A DNA stretch of 64,000 nt from Streptomyces sp. A2-16 (GCF_018128905.1 NZ_CP063808.1:1984001-2048000); one strand, 5' to 3'; positions 52,422-62,262 are shown, numbered from the stretch's first letter. The notes: generated by a model not told the origin, from the sequence alone. Made by a program: numbers and translations.

Positions 52422-55400
52422 ATGGCGGCAGGGGGTGACTCCGTCGGCGGAGCGGCACCGCTCGCCTCCGGCGCCGGCAGGGAGGGCTCGGGACAGTGGC
52501 CCGGGACCGCGGAGCAGACCGACCGGGAGGCTCGCCGCGGCCTACCGGATCCCGAGGAGTCCGCCGGGCAGCTTGTCGCCCCGAAGCCCCGGAGGGGGAA
52601 GCGGGAGAGCGGTGGGCCCGCGTGGGCTGCTCGGGGCGGTGGTGCCGACGAGGCCGGGCTGGCGTGGGCTGAGCAGGTCGGTGGCGCTGCTGGGGCAGGC
52701 CCGGTTGCGTGGGGTACTCCGGACGGCGGTGCAGATGCGGGCGGGGCGGGGTGGGCTGGGCAGGTCGGTGGTGCGGGGGCGGGCCCGGTTGCGTGGGGTA
52801 CTCCGGACGGCGGTGCAGATGCGGGCGGGGCGGGGTGGGCTGGGCAGGTCGGTGGTGCGGGGGCCGGTGCGGTCGCGTGGGGTGTTCGGGCCGGTGATGC
52901 CGCCTCGGCCGGTGCCGGTGCCGGTGCCGGTGCCGGTTTCGGTACCGGTGAGGGCCCTGACGTCGGTGACGAGGGGCAGGCCCACGGGGGTAAGGGGGCT
53001 CGGTCGGGCGGGCGGGGCCGTTGGTCGCGGCGTGCGCGCGAGGGGGCGCCACGTCCTCGGGCCGGGGCCGGGCGGGACGAGGATCTCGTGCGGGTGCATG
53101 ACCTGGCCGGGCGGCTGCGGGGCATCGGCTTCGCGGCCGATCACCACGGCACCGTCGTCACCAGTCACGAGGCCGTCGACGGGCTGGCCCGCCTCGTGGT
53201 GCACGCCGGTGACCGCAGCTGTGTGGTGACCGCCGACGCCGTGACCCCGCTGCCCGAGCTGGATCTGGCGCTCGTCCGTACCGAGGGGCTCGGCGTCGAC
53301 CCGTTGCCCGTCTCCGTGCGCGACACCGTCGAGACCGGCACCTATGTCCGGCTCCCCGCAGGCTGCTGGCGCGAGGCCCGGGTGCTCGGCGCGGCCTCCG
53401 TGACCTACACGGCCACCGACCGCTTCCATCTCCTCGAGGACGCCCTGGAGCTGGCGATCGGCACCGCGGGACGCGACGCCCTGCGGCTCGGCGGCGGGGC
53501 CGCCGGAGGCCCCGTGCTCGACGCCGGGACCGGCGCGGTGGTCGCCGTCCTCGGCACCGCCCTGCAGAGCGGCCGGCGCGACAGCGGCCACGCGGTGCCG
53601 CTCCGCCCCGCCCGCACCGGCCCCCTCGCCGACCTGCTCGCGGAGAACGCCGCCACGGTCCCGGCCTACGGCGCCGACCTCAACCTCGCCGGTGTGCTGG
53701 AACTGACGGCCACCTCGGTGGGCCAGGACGGCCCGCCCGGCACACTGGCCGGCCACGTGGGCCGCGAGGACACCGCCGAACCGGTCGAACGGGCCGCGAT
53801 CAGAGGGGAGTTCACCGCCTTCACCGAGGGCCCGGCCACCGTCCTCGGTCTCGTCGGACCGCCGGGCAGCGGCCGTACGACCCAACTCGCCGCCCTCGCC
53901 GCCCGCCGCCACCGCGGCCCCGCCCCGGCCCCCACCCTCTGGCTGCGCGGCGCCGATCTGGTGGCCACCGACGCCTCGGTCGCCGACGCGGCCCGCCGCG
54001 CGCTCACCAGGGCGGCCCGGATCGTGGCGGCCTCCGCGGACCCCGTCCCCGCCGACTTGGGCGACATCACCCCCGAGCGGCTGGCCCGGCTGTCCCGCAC
54101 CGCCGGCCGCCCCCTGTTCCTCCTCCTCGACGGCCCCGAGGAGATGCCCCCGGTCCTGGCACACCGCCTCGCGGAGTGGACGCGGGGCACGGCGCAGTGG
54201 CTGGCGGAGACGGGGGCCCGGCTGGTGGTGGCATGCCGTGAGGAGTACTGGGAGCGGGCGGGCTTCCCGCCGGACCTGCTGTACGGCGGCCCGCAGGAGC
54301 ACTGCGTGCGCCTCGGCGACCTCACCGAGGACGAGGCCCGCCGCGCCCGCGCCCGCTACGCCCTGCCCGAGGGCACCCTCGCCGCCTCCGACGCCCGCCA
54401 CCCCCTCACCCTCCGCCTCCTCTCCGAGGTCCGCGCGGCCCTCCTGCCCGCCTCCTGCGCCCCCGCCGATCGCGACCAGGTCTTCGAGGCCTACCTCGAC
54501 CTCATGTGTCTGCGCATCGCGGTCCGCCTCGCCACCCCGAGCGGGCTGCGCGGCACCGCTGTCCGCCGGCTCGCCGCGAAGGTCTCCGGGCAGGTCCACG
54601 AGGCGGCCCGGCGCAGCCTCGGCCCCGGTCAGGGCGAGCTGGACCGGGAGTCGTTCGAGGCGGTGTTCCCCTGGGGCCCGGCCCCGAAGCGGCTCGGCGG
54701 CACCGGCTGGGCCTCCGCCGTCCTCACCGAGGGCCTCCTCGTCCCCGCGGGCAGCGGCTACCGCTTCGCCCACGAGGAACTCGCCGACTGGATCCAGGGC
54801 ACCCACCTGGACCTGGACGAGGCCCTGCTCGCCCTGGTCCACCGCCGCCGCACCGGCCGGCAGCACCCCCTCCCGGTCCCGCACCACCGTATCGGCCCCG
54901 TCGTCCAGGCCCTGCTCCTCGTCGCCCGCCAGCGCGGGGCACCGCAACTGGCGTACAGACTGGAAGAGTTGCTGCACGCCCTCGACACCGACCCGCACTC
55001 CTGGTGGGCGACCCGCCTGCTCACCGAGACCCTGCTGCGGGTGCCCGACGCGACCCCGTACACCGATGTCCTGCGGCAGCTCACCGACCGCCTCGTGGCC
55101 CGGCGCACTCAGGGGGAACCGGTCCCGGCCGCGTTCGGCCCCGCCTTCTGGACCGCTCTCCGCCTCTCGCCGGGCGCCCGCCTCGACCTGCTCCGCCGGC
55201 TCGTCCTCGCCGACGGGCCCCCGTACGAGCCCGGCCCCCGGTTCCTGGACGCCGTGGCAGAGCTGCTGGCCACGGACCCCACGGCCGTACAGCCGCAGCT
55301 GACCCGCTGGTTCGACGACGAGCGGCCGCTGCCCGCGACCCCGCACGCGACCGTGGCGAAGGCCGCGCAGGCGCTGCTGCACACGCACCGGACCCGGGCC

Positions 55401-56429
55401 CTGGACGACCTCGCCGAGGTGCTCGTCGGATGTGCGCACCGGCGGGCCGACGAACTGCTCGCCGTGCTGGCCGAGGACGAACCGTCGGCGGTGTGCCGGG
55501 CCGTGGACCGGTGGGCGCACGACGCGCGGCCGGCCAGGAGGGTGGCCGCGGTGGCGTACGGACTGCGTGCCGCCCCGCACGTGCGCACCGAGGCCGACCG
55601 CGAACTCCTGCGCTACGCGGCCCTCGCCGTGCTGGCCCGCCCCGAGGACTGCACCCTGCACGGCGGCGCGCTCGCCCTGCTGGTCCGCGACCCGCGCACG
55701 CGCGCCCGTCATCTCCCGCGGGCGCTCGGGCACTTCACGGCCGGCGACCCGCAGTTCCCGCCGAGCGCGCTGGTCCCCGCCCTCGCCACCGACCCCGATC
55801 CGGTCCTGGACGCCTTCCGGGAGCGGCTGCGCGGCCCGGCCGCCGGGGAGGCGTTGCGGGCGCTCGCCGACATCACCACACCCGCGCCGGCCCGCCGGGT
55901 GGCAGCCCTGGTGCGGGAGGCGGTCCAGCGGCGCCCGGAGACCGCGGGCGACGTGGCCGCGTACGTCGACCGGCGCCTCGATCAGGGCCCGGCCGCCCGG
56001 GCCGTCCTCCTCCCGCTGGTCAGCGGCCTGCTGGACGGCGGTCCGGAGGGGGTGCGGGCCGCGCTGGCGGCCGTGCTCGCCGGCCCCGGAACCCCCGCCT
56101 CCCGCCCGCTGCGCCAGGAACTCCTCGACTTCCTCCTGGACCGGGAACGGGAGCCCGCGGTGCTGATCGCCCTGCTGCCCGCGGCCGCCGCCCGCGCGGA
56201 CACCGGTATCCGCGAGCTCGTCCACCGCATCGGCCTCCTCCTGGTCCGCACCCCGGACGGTGCGGCCCGCTTCGACCGCGGTCTCGTCGATCTCGGCCGG
56301 CACGTCCCCGGGTTCGCCGCGCTGGTGGCCGGCTGGCTCGCCGAGTCCCCGCGGGAGTGGGCGGCGGTGGTCGGCCCCAGCACCCGGCGCATGATCGAGA
56401 ATCTGGCAGGCGTACGGGTGCCCGCCTGA
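52422..56429 (+). CDS. Large protein: low-complexity repeats, trypsin-like pseudoprotease domain, P-loop NTPase, helical repeats
   Basis: 1335 residues, transcribed alone. Residues 1-215 are Gly/Ala-rich with a 28-residue tandem repeat. Residues about 225-400 follow a trypsin-like layout: H249 (VVTSHEAV) and D281 (ELDLALV) are in place, but the GDSGG position reads G-A-A-G-G (359-363), so the nucleophile Ser is Ala361. A STAND/NACHT-like NTPase follows with Walker A GPPGSGRTT at 479-487, where R485 replaces Lys, and Walker B LFLLLDGPEE. The C-terminal 550 residues look like alpha-helical (HEAT-type) repeats. The architecture resembles protease-STAND signalling proteins, but both active sites are altered. 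The ATG at 52422 has GGGGAGG 8 bp upstream; an earlier in-frame ATG (52326) lacks one. No signal peptide. Confidence 0.82.
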   Translation: MAAGGDSVGGAAPLASGAGREGSGQWPGTAEQTDREARRGLPDPEESAGQLVAPKPRRGKRESGGPAWAARGGGADEAGLAWAEQVGGAAGAGPVAWGTPDGGADAGGAGWAGQVGGAGAGPVAWGTPDGGADAGGAGWAGQVGGAGAGAVAWGVRAGDAASAGAGAGAGAGFGTGEGPDVGDEGQAHGGKGARSGGRGRWSRRAREGAPRPRAGAGRDEDLVRVHDLAGRLRGIGFAADHHGTVVTSHEAVDGLARLVVHAGDRSCVVTADAVTPLPELDLALVRTEGLGVDPLPVSVRDTVETGTYVRLPAGCWREARVLGAASVTYTATDRFHLLEDALELAIGTAGRDALRLGGGAAGGPVLDAGTGAVVAVLGTALQSGRRDSGHAVPLRPARTGPLADLLAENAATVPAYGADLNLAGVLELTATSVGQDGPPGTLAGHVGREDTAEPVERAAIRGEFTAFTEGPATVLGLVGPPGSGRTTQLAALAARRHRGPAPAPTLWLRGADLVATDASVADAARRALTRAARIVAASADPVPADLGDITPERLARLSRTAGRPLFLLLDGPEEMPPVLAHRLAEWTRGTAQWLAETGARLVVACREEYWERAGFPPDLLYGGPQEHCVRLGDLTEDEARRARARYALPEGTLAASDARHPLTLRLLSEVRAALLPASCAPADRDQVFEAYLDLMCLRIAVRLATPSGLRGTAVRRLAAKVSGQVHEAARRSLGPGQGELDRESFEAVFPWGPAPKRLGGTGWASAVLTEGLLVPAGSGYRFAHEELADWIQGTHLDLDEALLALVHRRRTGRQHPLPVPHHRIGPVVQALLLVARQRGAPQLAYRLEELLHALDTDPHSWWATRLLTETLLRVPDATPYTDVLRQLTDRLVARRTQGEPVPAAFGPAFWTALRLSPGARLDLLRRLVLADGPPYEPGPRFLDAVAELLATDPTAVQPQLTRWFDDERPLPATPHATVAKAAQALLHTHRTRALDDLAEVLVGCAHRRADELLAVLAEDEPSAVCRAVDRWAHDARPARRVAAVAYGLRAAPHVRTEADRELLRYAALAVLARPEDCTLHGGALALLVRDPRTRARHLPRALGHFTAGDPQFPPSALVPALATDPDPVLDAFRERLRGPAAGEALRALADITTPAPARRVAALVREAVQRRPETAGDVAAYVDRRLDQGPAARAVLLPLVSGLLDGGPEGVRAALAAVLAGPGTPASRPLRQELLDFLLDREREPAVLIALLPAAAARADTGIRELVHRIGLLLVRTPDGAARFDRGLVDLGRHVPGFAALVAGWLAESPREWAAVVGPSTRRMIENLAGVRVPA
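52697..52870 (+). repeat. 84-bp tandem repeat inside the pseudoprotease-NTPase gene
   Basis: Two nearly identical 84-bp units (CCGGTTGCGTGGGGTACTCC at 52701 and again at 52785) and a third diverged start at 52869. They encode the 28-residue unit PVAWGTPDGGADAGGAGWAG plus QVGGAGAG. Being in frame, copy number can vary without frameshift. Confidence 0.85.
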
Positions 56430-56595
56430 GTCCGCCACGACAGGGCGGAGTGCGACGGGCGGAGTTGCCGTGATCGCGTGCGTCGGGTCACAGCCCCCAT
56501 GCCGATGCGAGCGACGGGCACGCGGCATGGCACCCTTAGACCTGCGCAGGTCTTGAGAGTCAATACGGACGCAGGTTCGACGAGGAGCGGTCACA

Positions 56596-57546
56596 GTGCA
56601 GCGCTGGCGTGGCTTGGAGGACATCCCCGAGGACTGGGGGCGCAGCGTCGTCACCATCGGTTCCTACGACGGGGTCCACCGCGGGCACCAGCTGATCATC
56701 CGGCATGCCGTGGAACGCGCCCGTGAGCTGGGCGTGCCCTCCGTCGTCGTCACCTTCGACCCGCACCCCAGCGAGGTCGTCCGCCCCGGCAGCCACCCGC
56801 CGCTGCTGGCCCCGCACCACCGCCGCGCCGAGCTCATGGCGGAACTGGGCGTGGATGCGCTGTTGATCCTCCCCTTCACCACCGAGTTCTCGAAGCTCTC
56901 GCCCGCCGAGTTCGTCGTCAAGGTCCTCGTCGACAAGCTGCACGCCAAGGCGGTCGTCGAGGGCCCCAACTTCCGCTTCGGCCACAAGGCCGCGGGCAAT
57001 GTCGAGTTCCTCGTCGAGCAGGGCAAGACGTACGACTTCGAGGTCGAGGTCGTCGACCTGTACGTGACGGGCGCGGCGGGCGGCGGCGAGCCGTTCTCCT
57101 CGACCCTGACCCGGCGTCTGGTCGCCGAGGGCGATGTCGAGGGAGCCGGGGAGATCCTGGGCCGTCCGCACCGGGTGGAGGGCGTGGTCGTCCGCGGCGC
57201 CCAGCGGGGCCGTGAGCTCGGCTTCCCGACCGCCAACGTCGAGACCCTCCCGCACACCGCCATCCCCGCCGACGGCGTCTACGCCGGCTGGCTGCACGCG
57301 CAGGGCGAGGCGATGCCGGCCGCGATCTCCGTCGGCACCAACCCGCAGTTCGACGGCACCGAGCGCACGGTGGAGGCGTACGCGATCGACCGCGTCGGGC
57401 TCGACCTGTACGGGCTGCACGTGGCGGTGGACTTCCTCGCCTATGTGCGCGGGCAGCAGAAGTTCGACTCGCTGGACGCGCTGCTCAAGGCGATGGCCGA
57501 GGATGTGCAGCGGTGCCGGGAGCTGATCGAGGGCGCGGAGGCCTGA
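56596..57546 (+). CDS. ribF: Bifunctional riboflavin kinase / FMN adenylyltransferase
   Basis: A 316-residue enzyme making FMN and FAD. The N-terminal nucleotidyltransferase domain has IGSYDGVHRGHQ (usual form G-x-F-D-G-V-H) and VVTFDPHP. The C-terminal kinase domain has GRPHRVEGVVVRGAQRGREL followed by GFPTANV. The GTG has GGAG 8-9 bp upstream. The 167-bp gap after the preceding gene has no other ORF. Confidence 0.96.
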   Translation: MQRWRGLEDIPEDWGRSVVTIGSYDGVHRGHQLIIRHAVERARELGVPSVVVTFDPHPSEVVRPGSHPPLLAPHHRRAELMAELGVDALLILPFTTEFSKLSPAEFVVKVLVDKLHAKAVVEGPNFRFGHKAAGNVEFLVEQGKTYDFEVEVVDLYVTGAAGGGEPFSSTLTRRLVAEGDVEGAGEILGRPHRVEGVVVRGAQRGRELGFPTANVETLPHTAIPADGVYAGWLHAQGEAMPAAISVGTNPQFDGTERTVEAYAIDRVGLDLYGLHVAVDFLAYVRGQQKFDSLDALLKAMAEDVQRCRELIEGAEA

Positions 57547-57548
57547 AG

Positions 57549-57623
57549 CGCGTAGAGAAGTAACGCGCAGAGAAGTAACGCGCAGAGAAGTAACGCGTAG
57601 AGAAGTAACGCGTAGAGAAGCAA
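57549..57623. repeat. Five tandem 15-bp repeats after ribF
   Basis: Five copies of CGCGYAGAGAAGTAA (the last ends CAA) in perfect register, 2 bp after the ribF stop and directly before the terminator. Confidence 0.9.
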
Positions 57624-57660
57624 AAGGAGGGCCGGCACCTTTGTGGTGCCGGCCCTCCTT
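57624..57660. terminator. Strong bidirectional terminator
   Basis: Perfect 16-bp stem AAGGAGGGCCGGCACC (57624-57639) / GGTGCCGGCCCTCCTT (57645-57660), loop TTTGT; serves ribF and the convergent ESX-locus ATPase gene. Confidence 0.88.
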
Positions 57661-57663
57661 CGT

Positions 57664-60600
57664 CTACTGCTGCTGCGGCGGCTGTCCCGCGTTCGGGTCG
57701 TACGGCGGCTGCGGGAACCCGGGCTGCGGCTGACCCGGCTGACCCGGCTGACCCGGCTGACCGGTCTGCCAGGGCTGGCCGGGCTGTGCGCCGGGGAAGC
57801 CCTGGAACGGCGGCTGGGGCTGCTGCGGCTGTCCGGCCGGGGGTTGCTGCTGCTGGCCCGGCATCGGGGGAGCCATCGTCGGCGGTTGGTGGCCGCCCTG
57901 CCCCGTCCACAGACCCTGCTCCTGCTGGGCCCGCACGAAGTCCTCGGCCACCATCGCGGCGAGGTCGAAGTACGCCTCCCGGACCTTGGGCCGCATCATG
58001 TCGAGGTCCACCTCGGCACCGGCCGCCAGGTGCTCGTCGAACGGAACGACGATCACGCCGCGGCAGCGCTGCTCGAAGTGGGTGACGATGTCCTCCACCT
58101 TGATCATCTTGCCGGTCTCGCGGACCCCGGAGATCACGGTGATGGACCGCGAGACCAGGGACGCGTACCCGTGCGCCGACAGCCAGTCGAGCGTGGTGCT
58201 GGCGCTGCTCGCACCGTCCACCGACGGCGTCGAGATGATGATCAGCTGGTCGGCGAGGTCCAGGACCCCGCGCATGGCGCTGTAGAGCAGACCCGTGCCC
58301 GAGTCCGTGAGGATGATCGGGTACTGGCGGCCCAGCACGTCGATCGCGCGCCGGTAGTCCTCGTCGTTGAACGTCGTGGACACGGCCGGGTCGACGTCGT
58401 TGGCGATGATCTCCAGACCCGAGGCCGCCTGGGACGTGAACCGGCGGATGTCCATGTACGAGTTGAGGTACGGGATCGCCTGGACCAGGTCACGGATGGT
58501 CGCGCCGGTCTCGCGCCGCACCCGGCGGCCGAGGGTGCCGGCGTCCGGGTTGGCGTCGATGGCGAGGATCTTGTCCTGCCGCTCGGTGGCGAGGGTCGAG
58601 CCGAGGGCGGTCGTCGTGGTCGTCTTGCCCACGCCGCCCTTGAGGCTGATGACCGCGATCCGGTAGCAGGACAGCACCGGGGTGCGGATGAGGTCGAGCT
58701 TGCGCTGCCTCTCCTGCTCCTCCTTCCTGCCGCCGAGCTTGAACTTCGACCCGCCCGGGGTGGGACGGCTGCTCTTGGCCTTCTGCTTCTTGCTGTTGAC
58801 CAGCCGGTCCGAGGTCAGCTCGACCGCGGCGTTGTAACCGAGCGGTGCGCCCGCGCCGGCCACCTGCTGCCGCTGGTCGTGCTGGACGGCGGCGGGCCAG
58901 GCTCCACCGGTGCGGGGGTCCACGCCGGGCTGGCCGGGCGCACCCGCGTAGGGGTTGGGGTTGGGGTTGGGCGCCTGCGGCGGCTGCTGTCCCGGGTACT
59001 GCGGCTGTCCCGGCTGCTGTGCCTGGGACTGGGCGGGGGGCGGCGGCACGGGCTGACCCGGCTGGCCGGGCTGTGCGGGAGCCTGGTGCGGGGGGTAGCC
59101 GTAACCGCTCTGGCCCTGCTGCGGGGCAGGGGGCTGCGGGAAGCCGTAGCCGCCCTGCGGGTTGTGGGGCGCGGGCGGCTGGGGGTAGCCGTAGCCGCCC
59201 TGCGGGTTGTGGGGCGCGGGCGGCTGAGGGTAGCCGTAGCCGCCCTGCGGCGCCTGGCCGTCGGGCTGCGGCGGGGTGGCCGGCCAGCCGCCGGGCGCGG
59301 GCTGCGGTGCCTGGGGCTGCGCCGCCGGCTGGACGGGCGGAAGCGGGGCGCCGGGCTGCGCGGCGGGCGGCTGCGGCTGACCGCCCGTGTTCCACTCCGG
59401 GGCCCCGGGCGGCGTCGCTCCGGGGGCCGCCTGCGCGAACTGGGGCGGCAGCGGCGGGACGGCACCCTGCGGGGCCGGCGGCGGCCGCCAGCCCTCCTGC
59501 TGCTGGGCGTCGGGCTGCTCCGGTACGGGGGGCTGCGCGGCCTCGGGTTGTTCCGGAGCGGGGGTCTGGGCGACCGAGGGCTGCTCCGGTACGGCGCTCG
59601 GGGCGGCCGACGGCTGCTCCGCTACGGGGCTCGGCGCGGCTGAGGCCTCCGGCGCGGCGGCCTGCGGTTCCGTGCCGGGGTCGGCGTCACCGCCAGGGGC
59701 GGTGGGCGGCGGTGCCGGGGCTTGAGGGGCTTCCGCTGCCGGGGCCCCGGGGGCCTCCGCGTGCTGCTCGGAGGTGCCGGGCTCGTCGTCGGATGCCGCC
59801 TCGCTCGGGGCCGGGGCCGGGGCGGGCTGTGCGGTGTCACTCGCCTCCGCGTCGACCCGGGGAGCCTCTGCGGGTGCGGGGCTCGCGGGCTCGGGCGCGG
59901 TGGGCGCTTCCGGCGAGGGGGCAGCGGGGGGCGGCGGTGCGCTCGGCGGCGTGGCCGTCGTGGGCGCAGCGGAGGCGGAAGGCGTGTCGGTACGGCCTTC
60001 CCCGTCACCGCCGTTGGAAGCCGGGCTGTCCGAGCCGGCCGAGCCGGAGGGACCGGGGGCCACCGGAGGCGCCGGAGCCACGGGTGCGGTGGGAGGCGCG
60101 GGGGCCACGGGTGCCGTAGGAGGCGCGGGGGCAACCGGGGGCGCGGGAGGTGTCGGGGCCGCAGGGGGTGCCGTAGCCGCGGACGGTTGCGGGTAGCCGT
60201 AGCCGCTCTGAGGGTTCGGTGGCACAGGGGGCTGGGGGTAGCCGTAGCCGCTCTGCGGGGCCGGCGGTGTGGGTGGCTGGGGGTAGCCGTAACCGCTCTG
60301 CGGGGTGGGAGGTGCGGGGGGCTGGGGATAGCCGTAGCCGCTCTGCGGGTGCGGGGGCGCGGGCGGCTGGGGAGCCGCGCCGGGTGTGCCCGCCCACGGC
60401 GGCGGTGGGGGTGTCGCGCCCGAGGGGCCCGCGGACGGGTCGAACTGCGGGCCGGGAGCCGGCGCCGACGGTGCGGAACCGGACGTATCGGGGTAACCGG
60501 GGTGCGGTGCAGGCGCGGTGGGGGCAGGGGCGGGCGCGGGAGGCGCCGCCTCGGCCTCGGGTGCCGCGCTCTGCGTGTACCAGGCAGGGGCGGCATAGTC

Positions 60601-60702
60601 GATGGTGAACTCGCCCGTCATCTCGGTGGCGGACTCCGCGTCGGACTGGTCGTCGCTGGGCGTGGTCCAGCCCGCGCGCAGCCCGTCCCGATCGCTCTGC
60701 AC
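57664..60702 (-). CDS. Proline-rich MinD/ParA-like ATPase of the type VII secretion locus
   Basis: A 1012-residue protein. Residues 1-640 are Pro/Ala/Gln/Gly-rich and presumably disordered, with two blocks of 15-residue repeats containing SGYGYPQPP or GGYGYPQPP. Residues about 675-930 form a SIMIBI-class ATPase with the deviant Walker A KGGVGKTT at 688-695, the switch [13 protein letters not shown] and the later [15 protein letters not shown] Pro/Gln-rich tail ends the chain. The layout resembles mycobacterial EspI and other ESX-linked MinD-like proteins. The GTG at 60702 has AGGAGG 4 bp upstream. It lies left of a DUF397-like gene, eccE and eccB and points outward. Confidence 0.87.
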   Translation of the reverse strand: MQSDRDGLRAGWTTPSDDQSDAESATEMTGEFTIDYAAPAWYTQSAAPEAEAAPPAPAPAPTAPAPHPGYPDTSGSAPSAPAPGPQFDPSAGPSGATPPPPPWAGTPGAAPQPPAPPHPQSGYGYPQPPAPPTPQSGYGYPQPPTPPAPQSGYGYPQPPVPPNPQSGYGYPQPSAATAPPAAPTPPAPPVAPAPPTAPVAPAPPTAPVAPAPPVAPGPSGSAGSDSPASNGGDGEGRTDTPSASAAPTTATPPSAPPPPAAPSPEAPTAPEPASPAPAEAPRVDAEASDTAQPAPAPAPSEAASDDEPGTSEQHAEAPGAPAAEAPQAPAPPPTAPGGDADPGTEPQAAAPEASAAPSPVAEQPSAAPSAVPEQPSVAQTPAPEQPEAAQPPVPEQPDAQQQEGWRPPPAPQGAVPPLPPQFAQAAPGATPPGAPEWNTGGQPQPPAAQPGAPLPPVQPAAQPQAPQPAPGGWPATPPQPDGQAPQGGYGYPQPPAPHNPQGGYGYPQPPAPHNPQGGYGFPQPPAPQQGQSGYGYPPHQAPAQPGQPGQPVPPPPAQSQAQQPGQPQYPGQQPPQAPNPNPNPYAGAPGQPGVDPRTGGAWPAAVQHDQRQQVAGAGAPLGYNAAVELTSDRLVNSKKQKAKSSRPTPGGSKFKLGGRKEEQERQRKLDLIRTPVLSCYRIAVISLKGGVGKTTTTTALGSTLATERQDKILAIDANPDAGTLGRRVRRETGATIRDLVQAIPYLNSYMDIRRFTSQAASGLEIIANDVDPAVSTTFNDEDYRRAIDVLGRQYPIILTDSGTGLLYSAMRGVLDLADQLIIISTPSVDGASSASTTLDWLSAHGYASLVSRSITVISGVRETGKMIKVEDIVTHFEQRCRGVIVVPFDEHLAAGAEVDLDMMRPKVREAYFDLAAMVAEDFVRAQQEQGLWTGQGGHQPPTMAPPMPGQQQQPPAGQPQQPQPPFQGFPGAQPGQPWQTGQPGQPGQPGQPQPGFPQPPYDPNAGQPPQQQ
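59142..59260 (-). repeat. 45-bp repeat block (three units) in the MinD-like gene
   Basis: AGCCGTAGCCGCCCTGCGG recurs at 59142, 59187 and 59232 (period 45), encoding 15-residue [15 protein letters not shown] units. Confidence 0.85.
60195..60374 (-). repeat. 45-bp repeat block (four units) in the MinD-like gene
   Basis: AGCCGTAGCCGCTCTG-type units start at 60195, 60240, 60285 (one base changed) and 60330 (period 45), encoding [16 protein letters not shown] 15-residue units near the N-terminus. Confidence 0.85.
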
Positions 60703-60990
60703 AATTCCTCCTGGTGTGGTCGAGCACCCTCGTGCCGTGTGGGCACTCATGTGCCGGGCTGGGGGCGACCGTTCCTGTTGTCCGATCCGACTGAAGTCCC
60801 CAGGACGCGAACAACCCACCCGTGGGTTCTTACGTCGCACCCGCATCAAGCGTAAACGCCACAGGCGTCGGCGGGGCAGGCCCGTCCGCTGTGCGCTCGC
60901 GCGCAACGGACCGGCGCCTGCCTCGATGTCGCCCTTGTGACGGTTGTCTGTCTCTTGAGCCCGGACCGACCTGCGTGCTCGGCCGCCGTG

Positions 60991-61284
60991 CTACTCGGCC
61001 TGCTCCAGGTCGAACTCGCCGTCGCGCGCGCCCAGTACGAAGGCCCGCCACTCCGCCTCCGTGTACCGCAGCACGGTGTCCGGGTCCAGGGAGGACCGCA
61101 TGGCCACCGCGCCCTCGGGGAGATAGGCGATCTCGACGCGCTCCTCGTGTTCCTCGGTACCGGGCGCGCTGTGCCATTCGACGCCGGAGATGTCCAGGCC
61201 GTACAGCTCGTCCCGTTCCCTCGCCTTTCGCGCCTTGACGTCCTCGTCCGGGGTCTTTGCGGCGATGTCGTCCGCGTCGGTCAT
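60991..61284 (-). CDS. DUF397-like small protein
   Basis: A 97-residue acidic protein ending in LRYTEAEWRAFVLGARDGEF, the usual end of DUF397 proteins, with GVEWHSAPG in the middle. DUF397 proteins often partner with helix-turn-helix regulators, but none is adjacent here. The ATG at 61284 is chosen; an in-frame ATG at 61305 would add seven residues. The 288-bp gap on its left (60703-60990) shows no gene. A CGGT/ACCG hairpin (61400-61423) lies between it and the next gene. Confidence 0.72.
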   Translation of the reverse strand: MTDADDIAAKTPDEDVKARKARERDELYGLDISGVEWHSAPGTEEHEERVEIAYLPEGAVAMRSSLDPDTVLRYTEAEWRAFVLGARDGEFDLEQAE

Positions 61285-61431
61285 GGTCGGAGGGCCCTTT
61301 CTCATGAGCGAACCTCGTGCAGCAGCACCCTACTTGGCCTGGGCCCCCTCACACGGCGCAACGGTTCGGTTACGAACTCGCGTGCGGGGGCGCTGCCTTG
61401 TCCTGCGGTGACCGCACCAGGACCCCGCCCG

Positions 61432-62262
61432 TCAGTCCATCCGGCGGGGCGCTCCGAGGAGACCGGTCTCCGCGTCGGTGGGCTGGGTCATCACGTACTG
61501 GCGGTGCTTCTGGGTGCACCACAGGGCGACATTGTCGGAGAGCGACGGCAGCGACGCCGCGTCCCCCTGGGGCAACCGCATGGACTTGCCCACGACCTCG
61601 GACTCCTGCGGGGAGATCCGCTGTACGCCGACGACGTCCGCGTTGGCCAGCAGCCGCGGGGCGGTGGGGCCGAGATAGGGGAGCAGGGTCAGCACCGACT
61701 GCCAGGGCGCCGTGGTGAGACGGCTGCGCGGCGGGCGGATGCCGAGGTCGCGGATGATGAGCACCGGGCTGGCCGGGGACGGGCCCTGCGGGGCGATCCG
61801 CCCCACCTGGTGGACGGTCACGCACTGCTGGCCGCCGCCGGCCGCCTGCGCCATCGGCGCCCACAGCTGCGGACGGGCCGTCTCGACGGCCACACGGGCG
61901 CCGATCGCCGCCGCGCGCAGGGCGATGACCTGAGCCAGCCAGGTGCCGCCCACCAGGACCATGTCCAGGCGGGTGGGACGGCACAGCCCCAGCACCGCGG
62001 GCCGGTTGTCGGGGTCGATGCCGAGGATCAGCCCGTCGTCGCCGACCGGCAGGGTCAGCTGCGACAGCACATCGGCGTCGACGAGGTGCCGCTCACGCCG
62101 GGGGCCGAGCAGACCGAAGGCCGTCCGCAGGCGGCGCTCGGGGCCGAACCGGGCGGGCTCGGGGGAGCGGGGCAGATGCCCGGGACGCTGTCCGGGAAAG
62201 CCCGGCGTCGACGACGATCCGAAGCCGGAGCGGCCCGAGGGACGGACGGTGGGAGCGGACAT
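61432..62262 (-). CDS. Uncharacterised ESX-locus protein overlapping eccE
   Basis: A 276-residue protein without signal peptide or membrane helix. Its ATG overlaps the eccE stop (ATGA), so it is translated with eccE and very likely belongs to the secretion system. It has a basic, Pro/Gly-rich N-terminus. A mixed alpha/beta body includes LILGIDPDNRPAVLGLCRP and a C-terminal VALWCTQKHRQYVMTQPTDAE. I do not recognise a named family. Confidence 0.75.
   Translation of the reverse strand: MSAPTVRPSGRSGFGSSSTPGFPGQRPGHLPRSPEPARFGPERRLRTAFGLLGPRRERHLVDADVLSQLTLPVGDDGLILGIDPDNRPAVLGLCRPTRLDMVLVGGTWLAQVIALRAAAIGARVAVETARPQLWAPMAQAAGGGQQCVTVHQVGRIAPQGPSPASPVLIIRDLGIRPPRSRLTTAPWQSVLTLLPYLGPTAPRLLANADVVGVQRISPQESEVVGKSMRLPQGDAASLPSLSDNVALWCTQKHRQYVMTQPTDAETGLLGAPRRMD

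Noticed and set aside
52542..56657. 1371-residue minus-strand ORF opposite the pseudoprotease-NTPase gene
   Set aside because: Low-complexity Arg/Gly/Glu antisense reading; the plus strand has the ribosome-binding site, Walker motifs and proper third-position GC.
59142..60374. CRISPR-like regular spacing of short repeats
   Set aside because: Period is 45 bp with coding-frame variation and no spacers; the units encode GYGYPQPP protein repeats.
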